From Aspidiotus rigidus (taxonomy: Eukaryota > Arthropoda > Insecta > Hemiptera > Diaspididae): 64,000 bases of DNA. Under the pieces are notes generated by a model. It was not told the DNA's origin, did no database searches, and saw only the letters and a list, made by a program, of their open reading frames with translations. Shown here in pieces: positions 1 to 13,281 of this stretch (position 1 is its first letter; every line of letters starts with the position of its first letter). The translations under genes and the position numbers were made by a program. The DNA is taken from NCBI GenBank assembly GCA_035079385.1, contig JAVHKY010000036.1:434001-498000 (forward strand), read 5' to 3'.

Positions 1-12
1 TCTATTTACAAC

Positions 13-3000
13 ATGACAGATTCAGACGATTCGAATTCGCATATGCCACGTCTGCCGTCTCCCTCTTCCGGAGAGTCGGAGATTCACGCGCACTTTCGGC
101 ACGCCGTTTCAAATCTATCAGACAGCGACGACAGTTTGTATTCTGGTTCGTCGGGCCGAATTATTACAGACGACGAGAGTCTCAAGTCGAGTAATTCTAG
201 CGGCTACTGTTCCTCGCCTCGTGAATCAAGTTCATCGAACTCGTCTGCTAAACCGCTGTCTAGTAATCCATCGAAAAAACGTTTACGTCATTCAGAAGAA
301 GATGACGACAATTCGACGACCAAGAAGAAGAAGAAGAAAAAGCTCGATAATGCTGAAGAATCTTCGTCCGTATCGACCTACAGCAACACACCCGCTCAAC
401 GTATGATGGTAAATTACCACAAACTATTCCGACAAATTTTTGGGCGTTATTTATCTTTGTATCTGAACAAAAATTCTGATTGGAATGTAGAGAAAAATGG
501 GTTTCAAGGAAGGCGGTGGCTTAGGTAAATTCGGCCAAGGCCGCACTGCTCCTATCGAAGAATCCAAGCAGAAAGGTCGCCGAGGTCTAGGATTAGTTTT
601 GGCCGATGTTGATCGCGATCTGATTAAATACGATCCCACTGTAGAGGTAAGAATTAATTTGTCCCTTTTTTTTTTTTAAATTAAAGGTACTTAATGTATT
701 ATTTTCATGGAAAATCTAATGGATTATAGATAAAAGAGGTACAGGAAGTGCCCTCCTGGTACCGATTTGGACGCGTAATAGATCTATCAGTCGAAGATCT
801 ACTCACGTGGGTGAAAGTTAGTCCGAAAAAGAATATTCTAGATGATGAGACACATTTCTGTAATCCCGAAGTATTGAAACTGGTATTGATTTGTAAGGTA
901 AGGTGTCCTCTGATCAACTAAGTATTTTGATTCAATAATACTTCTGGATTTGTCTACATGTTACTTAATTTGCTTTTGTAGAGCGCCTTCGATAAGATGT
1001 CAGGCGAAGAGATGAAACGTGCTAGAAACCGATCCAACCCTTATGAACTGATAAAAAAAGGACCGTATTTGAATCGAGCGGCCATGAAAATGGCCAACAT
1101 GGATAGCGTTTTCGGTGAAATGTTCACGAACCCTGTAGACGAATCTGGGGTAAGTTGTGCACCGATGATAAAGTCTGAGGAGTTGAACAATCGCCTGACT
1201 CACCTTCTTCATGTTTCAGAATTCGTTAGTCAGACCCGATGAGTTGTTATACTTTGCCGACGTTTGCGCCGGACCCGGTGGCTTCTCCGAATATATTTTA
1301 TCGAGAAAAAAATGGCGAGCTAAAGGATTCGGTTTCACGCTTAAAGGAAATTGCGACTTTAAATTAGCCGATTTCTACGCCGGTCCATGTGAATCCTTCG
1401 AGCCTTATTACGGTAAGTCTTGTAACTTGACAAGCGAGAGCAATTTGAAGATCAAGCGCTTTTCGAGGATACCGTTGGTTTCAGAACTAGGTGGCTTTTT
1501 AATGGAAAATCTGTGAGAGTTGGTGTAAATCGGCTAATATTATATCTTATTATCTTTTCCGACCTGGACTACTAGATTGTCACAACGGAACGTTATATTC
1601 GGTCTAGAGGGTAGAAACTTTTGAATTAGAAGAGGCACTTCTTGCGGTCGGATTTTATATCTAAGTAATGAAATAATTTGGATTCTGGAGCGTCAAGAAA
1701 TATAAAATCGACCACGAGAACGCAAATATCGCCTAAGCGCATTTTACGAGAAGGCTTGTGCTACAAGAACCTGCCCCCTGTACGTCCCATGCTAAATTTT
1801 AAGAGGCTCCCCAACTGAAAAATTTTGTTCTAGTATCTCGTACGAACATTAGTGACCAACTTTTTGCAGTTTTCGACTCCAATCATTTTTGATACTTTTT
1901 TTTAATGTACTGTTTTGAACTTCAAAGAGAAATATGGTTAAAAACTCCCATCTTTTCTAATACAGAAATTGTAAATAATTGAGACTAGTCAGGAATTTTC
2001 ATTCCTCGAGAAGCTTATCGTTTTTTTATCGCCATGTATATGAAAATGCATTTACGGATGTTTTCCCTGCATTATTAATTGTAATCTAAATTGATTGCAG
2101 GTGTACATAATGACGGTGACGTCTACAAAGGAGATAATATTACGAGTTTTAGAGATCATGTCCTCCGTATGACAAATAACGGTGGTGTACACTTTATGAT
2201 GGCCGACGGGGTACGTAGTTGATTCTTTTGATACAATTTTTGCATGATAATTATGTGCTTAATTTCTGGAGTCATAATTTTAAAGTTTGCGAGACGTTAT
2301 CGCGGCGTCGCATCACGTCCTTGACAGGATGTCTACCAGTCACGAAAAGCCCAGTAATTCCCAGAATGTCATGATTTTTGAAAGATGGTCTCGTAAGTCA
2401 CAAAAAGGTACGAATTTTCGTCAGAAAAACTTGCAAAAAATCAAACATATTTCATTAGTTTTTCATTCCAACCATTTCAGATCAAGCATTATTCAAGGAC
2501 CCATTATTATTATGTTTTTCTTCCTATTTTTCATTGAATTTTAGTATGATTAACTCTACAACATGATACGTATATTGGTTTAAGAAGGTCCCGGGAAAAA
2601 ATTTCGCGGTCACGGAAATGTTATAAAAAATTACGCGATTGAATTTTTATGACTCGTTATTACCCTGAACTAGTTCCAAACAGCCTTAACCTTGTAAGGT
2701 CTTGGAAAAATTGAGAGTCTAATGATCTTGTCTATATCGGTAAAATACTGGACTGTGAGACCATCCCCCTTATATGAGACATTGATATTTATTGCTTGCA
2801 AATCGCCAAAAGTCGGATTGTAACTTAAAATTCCATTTCTCTTTCCACAGGGATTTTCCGTCGAAGGATGCGAAAACATCCAAGAGATCAAATCAAAACG
2901 AATTTACCTGTGTCAATTTCTGGTAGCTTTATCGATCATTAGAGAGAATGGTCATTTCGTTTGCAAATTATTCGACGTCTTCACGCCCTTCAGCGCCGGA

Positions 3001-4960
3001 TTAATTTTTTTGATGTCCCGTTGCTTTAAAGCGATTTCAATACACAAACCGAATACTAGTCGGCCCGCAAATTCCGAAAGGTATGTGATGAAATAATTGG
3101 AATTGAATGAGACTTTAATTGTAAAGGATTTTAAAATATTGGATTTTTCTTAACTCTTCAGATATATAATTTGTAAATGGAGGCTCAGTAACATCGAACC
3201 AATTCGGAATTATCTCATGGTACTGAATAACGAGTTCGATAAGTATGGAGAAGCTAGTGATGAAACCATCTCAGAAGTAGTGCCTTTAAAATTTTTAAAG
3301 CATGACCAAGATTTCTATCAATATTTATTGAACTCCAATGATGAGTAAGTTTAGAATCATAGGACACAGTATATTTGACTCATATGCCGTTTTTTTTTTC
3401 ATTTCTGTGAATTTATTCTATGATGTTTTACAGACTCGGCAAACGACAGATAAACTCGTTAGCAAAGATTTTACACTTCAGAGAGGATGAATCGCAAGTT
3501 GAAGAGAAACAGCAACAATTAAAAAAAGAATGTATGGAGGCGTGGAAAGTCGAGATAAAGGCTCGCACTGGTCATTTGAGCATTGAGCCGGACAATTTCG
3601 CGCGTACTCTGCTCAAGAACGATACTTGTAAGTGTTGGATGATGGAAGAAATTCTTTGCCGGACGGGCAACGATAATTTTGAAATTTAATGTACTTCTTG
3701 TCTTCGCAGTGTGCTTAAAAAATTCACCACAAAGTATTTCTACGGAACAGCAGTTGGAGGACCGTTTGAGAAGCATCCACGATTGGCGCGCAGTTATATT
3801 GGGCACCTCTCAGGCCACATTTTTCCTCGGTATTTATCAATCCTTTCCGTGCATTTAAAATTTAGGCCAATCGTGGTATTTTGTATCTTTTTGTTTTATT
3901 TTTTTTTTCCGTAGGCACTACCCATAAAAGAACTTTTAAATACGACCAAATGAAACAACGATGGACGACCGTTAATGAACCGAATTTTGAGCTCGATTTA
4001 AGCCCAAACACGCTCGTGTATGGTGAAATAGTTTCTGAAGTCAGAGGCCACAGACGTGGTCAAATGTCGAAGAAGGTCCTCCACATCATCGATGCCTACG
4101 CGCTCGGTGGGGAGAAGGTCGACGAACTTTATTATACCGATCGGTAAGATTCTTCGCCAAACACGCATGAAAGTTCTCATTAGGCCTGTTTTAAAAGAGG
4201 TATTATAATATATTTTTTTTATTATCAAAACAGAATGCGTCTTTGTGCATTGTACGCGAGTGCATTGAACCGACCTACCATGGCAAATATCATGGCCTTA
4301 AGAGCGAAGGAAAGCTTCGAACTAGACGAGTTGGAAGAGAATTGTCTCTGTTTGTAAGTACTTATATTTTTATACTTTTCATCTTCGTTAGGTAGGTACT
4401 CAAGGATACGATGTTCTAATTTTTCTATATTGTAATCAGGATGGCCTCGGTTACGATGAAAAATGGTGACAGAGAGATGGCAGTACAATTAGAGAAGTCA
4501 AGTCCAGACTTCTACGTCGCGAAGGGTATTATGTTCTTGAAAACGACAAAATGTGAGTACTTCGTCATCATGAGCCAAGAGAGAAAGTGCAATTTTTTCG
4601 AGAGTTCGATCTAAAATGTCTTATTTTATATTTTAGCGCCTTTTATTCGTTTTATTTCGCAACAACACAATGCGAAATATTACTGGGCTCCGAACTTTTC
4701 GCCCAGATTCGACATCCACAGACCAAAGGAGGTATCTGCAGATTTCAGGTGAGTTATTTGCGGTCAGTTTTAAAGAGTTAGAAATACTTATTTCATATCG
4801 ATAACTAATGATACGATTTTCCCGCAGATATATGTCTGAAAGATTGAGAACTTGGTTTATGAACAAGGACAAAGATGTTCGTCCATTTAATGAACAAGAA
4901 TTCATTAAGGAGCTGGTACACTATGTACGGACTACGAGGTTAGAAAAACGAATGCACTGA
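13..4960 (+). CDS. CMTR1: CMTR1, cap-specific mRNA (nucleoside-2'-O-)-methyltransferase 1, copy A
   Basis: Nuclear enzyme that methylates the ribose 2'-O of the first transcribed nucleotide of capped mRNA (cap 1), using SAM. Fifteen coding exons inferred from GT-AG sites and phase: 13-408, 491-646, 730-897, 982-1149, 1220-1412, 2101-2210, 2851-3080, 3162-3344, 3434-3627, 3710-3829, 3915-4143, 4234-4353, 4440-4552, 4637-4748, 4828-4960. They sum to 2625 nt, or 874 aa (human about 835). Residues 1-132 are Ser/Asp-rich with a run of eight lysines that looks like a nuclear localisation signal. The G-patch is at about 133-184. The FtsJ/RrmJ domain follows, with SAM motif DVCAGPGG (310-317) and a complete K276-D396-K436-E473 tetrad. 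The C-terminal part resembles the family's guanylyltransferase-like region, with a weak WW-like end. All exons join in frame. The gene model is strong; whether this copy is expressed is unknown. Confidence 0.93.
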
Positions 4961-6490
4961 AGCTGATCTCATCATGGGTGCTATTACCTCTTCCAGTTAC
5001 TTTCTACCATATGAGATACCACTTTTAGTTTTCGTACCATTTAGTCAATACTTTATCATTAGTATTTTCTACCTTTCGAATTTTAGTACCAATTAGTCGG
5101 TACTTTACCAATAATGTTTTCTACCTTTGTATATACGTAGTCTAAGGTATTACCTATTATCCTATATTTCGGTTTTGGTTCTAAGTTAACGATTTTTCTA
5201 ATTTTATATAATGAGATAAAATTCTTGTCATTTTTTATCGCTCTATATTACGTGTAGTATTCGATTTAAAGTTTTTCATTTTGGTTTTGATTTTAAAATA
5301 CCCGGAAACGATTTTTAAATTTTTTTTTTTAACGAAACGAAATTCGTGTAAGTTTATATTATTTTCTAACGCGTGATGTCTTTAATTTAAAGTTGTTTAT
5401 TTCCGTTTCGATTTTAAGATTAACGATTTTTCTAATGTTATACTTGCGACGAAATTCTTCATAATACATGAGATAAGTTGATTATTTTATTTGATGTCGT
5501 TTCGAGTTCTTTTTTTTTTATTTATAAAAACGTACAACTTTGTTAGGTACTAAAAATCGCTAATTTCATATTCATTGAAAACAATTATGATCTTGAATGC
5601 GTTTACTTCGTAACCTTGAGATACAATTGCATACGGCGACTCAACATTTCGAATATTCGATGTATTTTCATTCTTCACAATTTCTCGGTTTTTCTTCGAA
5701 CGTTTCAAATGATTACAAATGAGATGCAAAGTATTTTCTTCTCCTAGAACTAGAATCGTCAATCAATTTACCGGCATTTCAAACTTGAGTCGAGAAAACT
5801 ACTTATTTCTACGTACGAAATTTGATGATAAAAATGAATACCTACCTACTGTGTTATTGTTTTTGATGCGAATATTCTTCGTCTCGACAAACTATGGAAG
5901 CGAAGAAGGCACAAGCCGCAGAACCTACGAAGACCTACGATTGCCTTCATCTTTTAAAGTGTAGGTATATTCCAAGTATATAGTCGAACTTCCATTTACA
6001 AATGTCTCTACTTGTAGGATGAATTTCCTCTCGTTTCCATGAAATTTGTATGAGAAAAATATGTTCATTACTTAAAAAATTTCAACGAATAATTTTTTCC
6101 TCAAGAAGTACTTAGTATTTTTAATCAAAATTAAAACTCTTCATGAAAACTTGTAAATTTCGAACGAAATAAAATTTTTTTATGAGGAAGTTGCCAAAAA
6201 TTCAATCTTATCACTTTTGAAAATGTACAGTCTAGGTCAATATTGAAACCATATTCTTCATTCTATTCTTTAAAGAATCAAATGTATAGGTACCCTATCG
6301 TTTGTTGAGAATGAAAATTGAAAAATCTCCATTTAGCAAACCAGTTAGTAGTTACTTACTTTGTTCACTTGTCATGTCGTTCACGGAAGTTCGACTATGC
6401 TTAATTAAATCTATGAAGCAATGAAAGAAATTTATCAAGTGTTGGCGTAAGTATCTAGCATTTAACTTGGAAATTACTATCATTTCTCCT
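4961..6490 (+). repeat. 3' flank of CMTR1 copy A with diverged tandem repeats
   Basis: No gene is visible. About 4980-5160 carries two imperfect units of roughly 55-60 bp built on 'taccatttagtc...ttttctaccttt'. About 5170-5510 carries roughly three imperfect units of about 115 bp, each with 'cgatttttctaat', 'aaattctt' and 'tttggttttgatttt'. The same block lies downstream of copy B (29073-30880). It is near-identical up to about 5827/29939 and only moderately similar beyond. Similarity to copy B ends near 6490. Confidence 0.6.
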
Positions 6491-8154
6491 AAGTAAATTT
6501 TGGAGAGAAAGCCTCAAGAAAGAGTATTGTATCAGAAAAATATGCAGTGAGAGAGGAGACAAAAACGGAAATAATGTAGTAGCTGGACGACGGTGACCGA
6601 TTCCATGTAATGATTTTCAAGCCTACTTTCGAACTTTGACCCTCCTCAATGCAGGGAATGAACAGTTGAGATAAGAGAACGGATTATTTGCTTCGATTTG
6701 TCAGAGTCACCTTGAGCCTACTTCAGACCCTTGTGGAAACTTCGACTTTCCTGCTGTATATGATAGGAGGGGTACTCGGAATATTTTCGACTATCAACTA
6801 TGAGGTATTAGCGCAGGTGAGGACATGAAAGAATCTCGAATTTCAAGATGTACCTGGTAAGAAGACGATTTTGAATGTTTTCGCTCATCGAGCTAAAGCC
6901 CATCACTTACAAGTAGTTACGTGGGAACGATTTTACCTAAATTGGATTTCCTTCTTCCCTTTATGTACAGATATGCCGGACCCTTCTGCCTCTTCTTGCG
7001 CTGAGTTTTGATATGTATAATATGTTGTTTGGTTGGGGTCAGTGAAAAATCTGCGTACAATAATGTGACGCGTTATGACGTCATAAATGACCTTGACCTA
7101 CAATGAAGACTGGAAAAAATTTCATCCTGTAGCCATCATTATACTAGGTCCAATAAATACGGTATACTGAGCTTATACCAACTAGAATCGATATATCGAT
7201 ACAATCCAGATAAATAGATCGGTATAATTGAGATCGATATGAACGAGATTGATATCTTCTTAATATTTCTTTGCAAACACCTACAGATCTACGACGGATC
7301 CGCCAAAAAGATGTTAACAGTTAAATGGCGATTTGAAATAAATTTGTTTTAGTTCATAAACGCGAAACGTTAAATTTATAGGCTACGAATAGTTTAAATG
7401 TACAAAATTTGTAGGTATCTCAATTTTATATTAAATTTGCGTCAAATATGAAGTTTCTACGTCTTCTCAGAGCCAAATCATAAACAAAAATGTGCCCATA
7501 ATTGACCAATTTGCTAAAATTCTCAAATACCTTTTCGGTGTCTTGTCATATTTCTGAATACCTACAGTTTATTTTTCAAATAAAATTGAGAAGTCCTAAA
7601 TGGGGAAGCTGTTCCAGCGCCCCAAATATTTTCCCGGCGCGATAAGGATGTAACTCTGATGCTATAAAGTGTTACAACTTTTTTACATCGACCTAAGAAT
7701 GCAAAATTCCAGAAAAGAAAAATTGATGAAACACTAATTTTCGAGATTTCCTCACTACAAGAACGTGCAATTTACACAGACCCAATTTATCGAAATATGC
7801 TTTTATATCGGGTTGAGAATTTTGAGAACAACTTTGGTGTCTCAAAATTTTTCTTGATCCGGCTTATTTTTGGCTTATTTTTCAATTAAAATGGGAAAAA
7901 CCTGAATTTGGAAAATTTTGTAGCACCCCCCCCCCCTCCCCAAACAAAAAAATATATATTCCCGGTAAGTAAACTTTTTGTATTACTCTTTTACAGTGAC
8001 CCTATAGAATAATATTCCCGCAGAGATAACTTTGCCCCAAATTTTTTGGCGGGAAACCCACCATCCGTTTAGTTACTGGGGGCCCTCAGAGGAATTCTTT
8101 CCGCGTACGCATAACACTGGGGGGGGTGTAACGCTGTGACTTAGAAACATCCGT

Positions 8155-8545
8155 GACCTTCTATGGGCTAGTATAGAGACTTGGAAAAATTCCCGGCTCT
8201 TCTATACCTAACTCACACCCCTGTATGGGCTAGTATAGGGACTTGGAGAATTATCGGCTCTTCTATACCCCTTTATTGGCTAGTATAGTGACTTGGAAAA
8301 ATTTCTTGGTCTTCTATGTGACCTAGAAAAATTTTAGCGGCTCCTGTTTAGTCATCTGTGGAACTTGGAAAAATTTCTGCTGTTCTATAATCATCTATGG
8401 GACTTGGAAAAATTTTCGCGAACACACCACGCTGGCACTTGGAAAAATTCCTGGCTCCTCTATATCCTCTTCTATGGGAGTTAGAAAAAATCCTTGTCCC
8501 TCTATATTGCTGAGGGGTGGGTAACTTTGGGGCTTGGAAAAATAT
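8155..8545. repeat. Degenerate minisatellite, about 55-60 bp unit
   Basis: The phrases 'gggctagtata', 'gacttggaaaaatt' and 'cggctcttctata' repeat from 8160 onward, degrading toward 8545. At least six partial units are visible. It lies inside composite repeat copy 1 and has no counterpart at the matching place in copy 2, so it arose or expanded after the copies separated, or was lost from the other. Confidence 0.7.
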
Positions 8546-9544
8546 TTGTAATCTCTATTTACTTCAAATTTCCTACATATACCTTTCACATTTCTACAGA
8601 TTTGCTCCTTCAAAATCTTCAATCATTACAGACATCAAAAATCATACCCTTTAAACTACATAAATTTAGAATCTTCAACCCTGAACCATGAGTCGCGGGT
8701 CTCCCGCAACTCTTGCTCCCTGAGCAAGTTTATTTTTTCTTTCTTCAGGGCTTTATTTCCCTGGACTAATTAAATCTCATCATTGTACAATCAAATTAAC
8801 GCGAGCTAATTCCCATTTTGAGTAGTTGCAAAGCTGGTAAAATTATAAATTTATAATTTAAAAAAAATTTATTGTAATACGTATTATTCTACAAACCACA
8901 CAGATGGTAAAAATTTGCTATAATTATTATTTTCCCGTATCCACCGAACACCTGTTAAATAATTTTACTCACAGTAATTCCCTGAGGTTTCAATTGTATC
9001 ATTCTAGTGGAGAGTCTTAATTTTTCATTTTTTGGGGTCTCAGCACCATTTCATTGCAGTGTGGTAAACCTGACTGGTAAACGGCTGTAGTAATAACAGA
9101 AAGAATCCGCTACTTGAACATTCCGTGTTCCAATTATTGGGCGCAAATTCAACGAGCTCATCTGCATAAAATATGGGAGCAAAGGACCAACTAAACCAGA
9201 AAGTTTTTGTCTTTTTAGGAATCTAGGCTGAGTTCCATCCTTACAATATTTGCCTGCATTTATGCGTTATTTTTAGGGACGTTATATAGAATATTTTATT
9301 GCCGCGTAGGTAGCTGAGTTTTACTGCCGTGTATAAAAAATAATCGATGTACAAAAAATAATTGACCAATATGTATTAAAAAAGACAACCCAAAGGAAAG
9401 ATTAGATGTATGTTTGGAAAAATGATAATATTGTCATTATATAGAAATAATCTCATCGGCATTAGACTCTTTCCTCAGGATTGCTATCAGAAAAATTTTC
9501 ATGGCACAGTCGATTATTTTTGGCTCGGCAGTCTTAAGAATTCT

Positions 9545-9985
9545 CCTTGACATTCTTGACATCCGTGGGTTCATGAAATCACTGGTATGAGTTGGTAAAC
9601 CGTTTATGTGGTGCAGTAATGCGCGTCAGCGTACTTGCTTAGACTCAAACACGCGCAGTATCTCGTTCTGACTTCCTTTTCTTCCCCTGAAAACCTATGC
9701 GACTAACTAAAACCGGTTTGTCGCCTACTCTGGTCAGTGTACAGTGCTAGGAATCTAGGAGGGTGAATTTATTGCATTTGAAATATATTAGTCGCACGGA
9801 CGTATTTTGCTCTGTATCTGGTTTGTGCCTTTGTCTACTGTTTTACTGTTATTTAAACGTTATATAATTCTCTGACTTTTGCTCGCGCGCTTGTGTTCCT
9901 ACCCGCATATAATCGTACCGTTTTGTTTTGCAAGATTGTATTAGTGTTTGTTTGTAAGTGATTCAAGGTGAGTAATCTTCTTCAT
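9545..9985 (+). repeat. Conserved promoter-like block with splice-donor motif, copy 1
   Basis: This stretch ends in 'aagtgattcaag' followed by 'gtgagtaatc', a consensus-like donor. It is almost identical to 18300-18720 and more diverged at 10720-11035. Conservation of the donor across three copies suggests a transcribed first exon of a repeated transcript or element. No TATA box or start codon can be assigned with confidence. Confidence 0.45.
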
Positions 9986-10654
9986 TGGTGATGTGCTTAC
10001 AATTTAGGCCTATTTTTTATATTATACTCTGAGTAAATTAATCTGAAATTACCGGCAGTGTGATAAATGAGAGAAGTGACTCTTTTGAATGATGACTAGA
10101 GATGAGATTTCTCGGCAATTTCCAGATCCTAGAAGAGCTAGTGCTTGGCATTGAGAAACAAAAATGTTTTTTATATTAGTAGGAATTAAAGGGAAGAGAT
10201 GTACCTGATAGAAAATTGTTGACAGTTGGCGTAAAGGCTAGATAATGTCTTTTTGATGCAAGAATGATCGATTTTCCACTTTATTGTTCTATAAAATTAT
10301 GAACCACATATTTTAAGGCGTTTGGTAAAATTTTGCTCTTTTTATTTTTATTATGCATGTATTTTACCAATTTCAATCAACACTCATTGACTTTTTTTTT
10401 CACATTCTGGTGCCAAATTTGTAGTTTTTAATACTTTTAAAGATCACATGTTACAAAGTAAGGTTTATCAACTCATCACTGGGAAAGGGGTGCATTAAGG
10501 TAGATACATCCTCTTCATCACACTGTAAACGTCTCTTAAAGCAAAGCCGCGCCTAGTCTTTTGAGGGAAGGCCAGTTTTACTAGCGCGTGTTCATTACTA
10601 ATTTCTAGAATCCAAAAAATGTTGTTTTTGTCGCTGTTGGTCCGCAGTCTAAAG

Positions 10655-11620
10655 AATTCTCGTTGACATACTTAATAAACTACAATTCATAATGGATTAA
10701 TCTGATTGGTCGATCCAAGGGTTCATGAAATCACTCCTGAGAGGTGGTGAAATGTTCATGTGATACTCGCCAGCCTGCTTGCTTGGATATGAATACACGT
10801 TTTCGCTTCCTATTCTGCTCCTCGTTTGTACGCAACTCTTGTCAGTGAGTGTACTATACTACCAATCTGGAGTAGTGAATTTGTGGCTAAATTACAGTTT
10901 TTATTATCACTGACCTATTTGCTAGCGCTTGTGTGTTCCATTTTCCGCACTTTGATTTGTTTGAAAAATTGCGTTATTTGTTTCAAAAATTTTGTTCCCG
11001 TGAGTGCTTGTAAGTGATTGAAGGTGAGTAATCTTTTTCATTAAAGAAATGCTTACAATGTGGGCCCATTCCTTATACTATGCTCTATGTAACTTACTCC
11101 TAAATTATAGACAGTGTGTTGAATGAGAGGAGTGACCCTTTTCAATGATGACTAGAGATTGGATTCCTCGGAAATTGCAGGAATGAAATCCTAGAAAATC
11201 TAATGAATCGAAATCAGGAACAAATAAATTTTTTTTTAATGTGTAGTAGGAAGCAAAGAAAATTTATTTAGTAGAAAAGTGTTGAAAATTGTAAAAGCTA
11301 AAGAATATGTCTATGTAACGCAAGAATGATTGGTATTTACAAACAACGGTTCTATTTTTGTAAATTTGCTTTACTCACTGACTTTCTTTTTTTTTTTTAG
11401 TGAGAAATTCACATTTTGGTTTCAAGTTTGTAGTTTTCAATGCATATAAATATAGATTGTTAGAAATTATGGTTTTACCACCTTACCATTTTACTGGGAA
11501 AGGGTTGCATTAAGGTAGATAGATCCCCATTACCCACCGTTCTTCATCCAAGCGTAGTCTTCTGAGGGAGGGGCAGTTTTCTTAACGCATAAATTCATTA
11601 CTAACCTCTCCGAACATCAA
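10655..11620. repeat. Diverged tandem copy of the third composite-repeat block
   Basis: Follows composite copy 1 directly. It repeats the order of 9545-10620 at lower identity: 'gggttcatgaaatcactcct', the donor-like 'gtgattgaag'/'gtgagtaatc', then the 'gagaggagtgacccttttca' and 'gggaaagggttgcattaagg' stretches. No intact ORF. Confidence 0.55.
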
Positions 11621-11624
11621 CCTC

Positions 11625-12384
11625 CCGACAACGTGGTCGTTTTATTTGAATATTGCCTCATGTTATGGAAATGACTTTCAAATGAAGAAAACCATGCCCT
11701 TCGGTTCCGCGACTTATCACAATATAAATACGCGTGTACTCAAATTTGGCACAACATGAAAGCCAAATTTTGAATTGACTTTTTTTTCTCAGAAATCAGA
11801 AAACGTCCGCGTCCGACTTCGGTCATGTTATCAACCTGCGAAAAACTCGATCTAAACATATATAACTTTAGACGAACTATTATTACCGGCTGTTGGAATT
11901 TGCGAGTACCCCGCTGTCATTGGAAAGCTTGCAATGGCCTCAAAATCTTTTCCTTGTGATACGAATATGAAATGTGAGACAATTCAGATTTTCGTTGTAC
12001 GCTGGTCTGCCTAACGATTCGCTTGCCTGCCTATCGATTCGATAAGTTCCACCATCCCTTCAAAAATCTTCTACAAATAATTTGTTAATCTGAATATCTT
12101 GGGATCAATATCACATCACGAAAGTGGAATTTCTCATAAGCTTACGACGCACTTGAGTAAATGGTGTGAGGATGAGTGAACAATCGGGTGCATTCGGTGA
12201 ACATTTCTCGTACGTTGTCTTGAGTTATGAAAACTTGTATGAAGAATAGGTATAGCATTGATATTTTTGCGGTATAATATTCGTTGTTTCCCCTCTGGTA
12301 GTCCAAATTGTTCCCCCATCCCCACAAAATGTAAAGATTTTTCATTCTTCCGAATCGATGGTTGAAGGGAGAGGAAAAGGAAAT
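11625..12384. other. Stretch without recognisable gene
   Basis: Between two repeat segments. Short ORFs on the minus strand at 12134-12345 overlap each other and have no recognisable motif. No tRNA, tandem repeat or inverted repeat was seen here. Confidence 0.4.
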
Positions 12385-13281
12385 TTTGGGGAGAAAGCCT
12401 CAGGAATGAGTATTGTATCAGAAAAATATGCAGCGATAAGATGTTGTAAGCCTAGAAAACTTTAAGAAGTAGATGACAGCGGCGATGAAAACGGTGTACC
12501 CAATACCTTAATTTTCGGCTGAACCGATATGTATTTACCCTCTTACATAGTATTGTGCGCATGCACGGTATATCCGTACAAATCTTTGTGAAGGTGTCCG
12601 AAAATATTCGTTGGGCTCTAGAAAAAGTGTTGCATCAGTTTTATACTTCCTGTAGTAATCTTTGGGTAAACAGAGGGGAAATAGTAACCTTGGAGAGCAG
12701 GTCACAAGGCGAAGTATTGTGTTAGAAAAATGCTGGAGAGGGAAGACAAGAACGGAGCGAATATAATGTAGTAGTTGGACGACGGTGATCGATTACATGG
12801 TATGACAAGACTTTTATTTCTGCTTTTTCAGGACTACTTTTGACCTTTCTCCCTGGGATAGTTGATGGCTGGGAACTGTGTAGGGATATTATTATTTCTT
12901 ATGAGTCGCCAGTTCACCCATTTTTTGATCTTTCGAGTATTTGAGTGGTAGGTGCTGAATGGAAAGTGCAAATTTAATGAAAAATTGCAGAGCGTTCAGC
13001 GCCGAAGTTTGTGGAGGGAGTAATTTAAAGAAACGATATAAAAGTTTATGGGAGTACGCGGAGGTGTTGATTGAAAGTGCAGAGAATTGGATCCTGAATG
13101 CAGGGAATGAACAGTTGAGATAAGAGAACGGTTTATTTGCTTCGATTTGTCAGAGTCATCTTGACCCTACCTCAGGCCCTTGTGAAAATTTCGACTTCCG
13201 AGCTGTATATGATTGGAGGGGTACTCGGAATATTTTCGACCATCAACTATGAGGTATTAGCGCAGGTGAGGATATGGAAGA

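Larger units (their letters stand above)
6497..10620. repeat. Composite repeated segment, copy 1
   Basis: Three blocks in this order recur at 12385-19420. The first is 6497-7145, with 'gtatatgataggaggggtac' and a TGACGTCATAAATGACCTTG-like end. The second is 7375-8050, with 'caattttatattaaatttgc'. The third is 8985-10620, with the 'ccgtttatgtggtgcagtaa' region and a conserved possible splice donor. No intact ORF was found. The similarity is too long and too ordered to be chance, but I cannot assign it to a known element. It may be an old non-autonomous retroelement or a segmental duplication of repeat DNA. Confidence 0.6.

Noticed and set aside
1413..2100. ORF extension past CMTR1 exon 5 (to 1516) as a truncated isoform
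   Set aside because: A strong gtaagt donor at 1413 and an exact in-phase join to 2101 restore the conserved FtsJ domain. The read-through is intron sequence.
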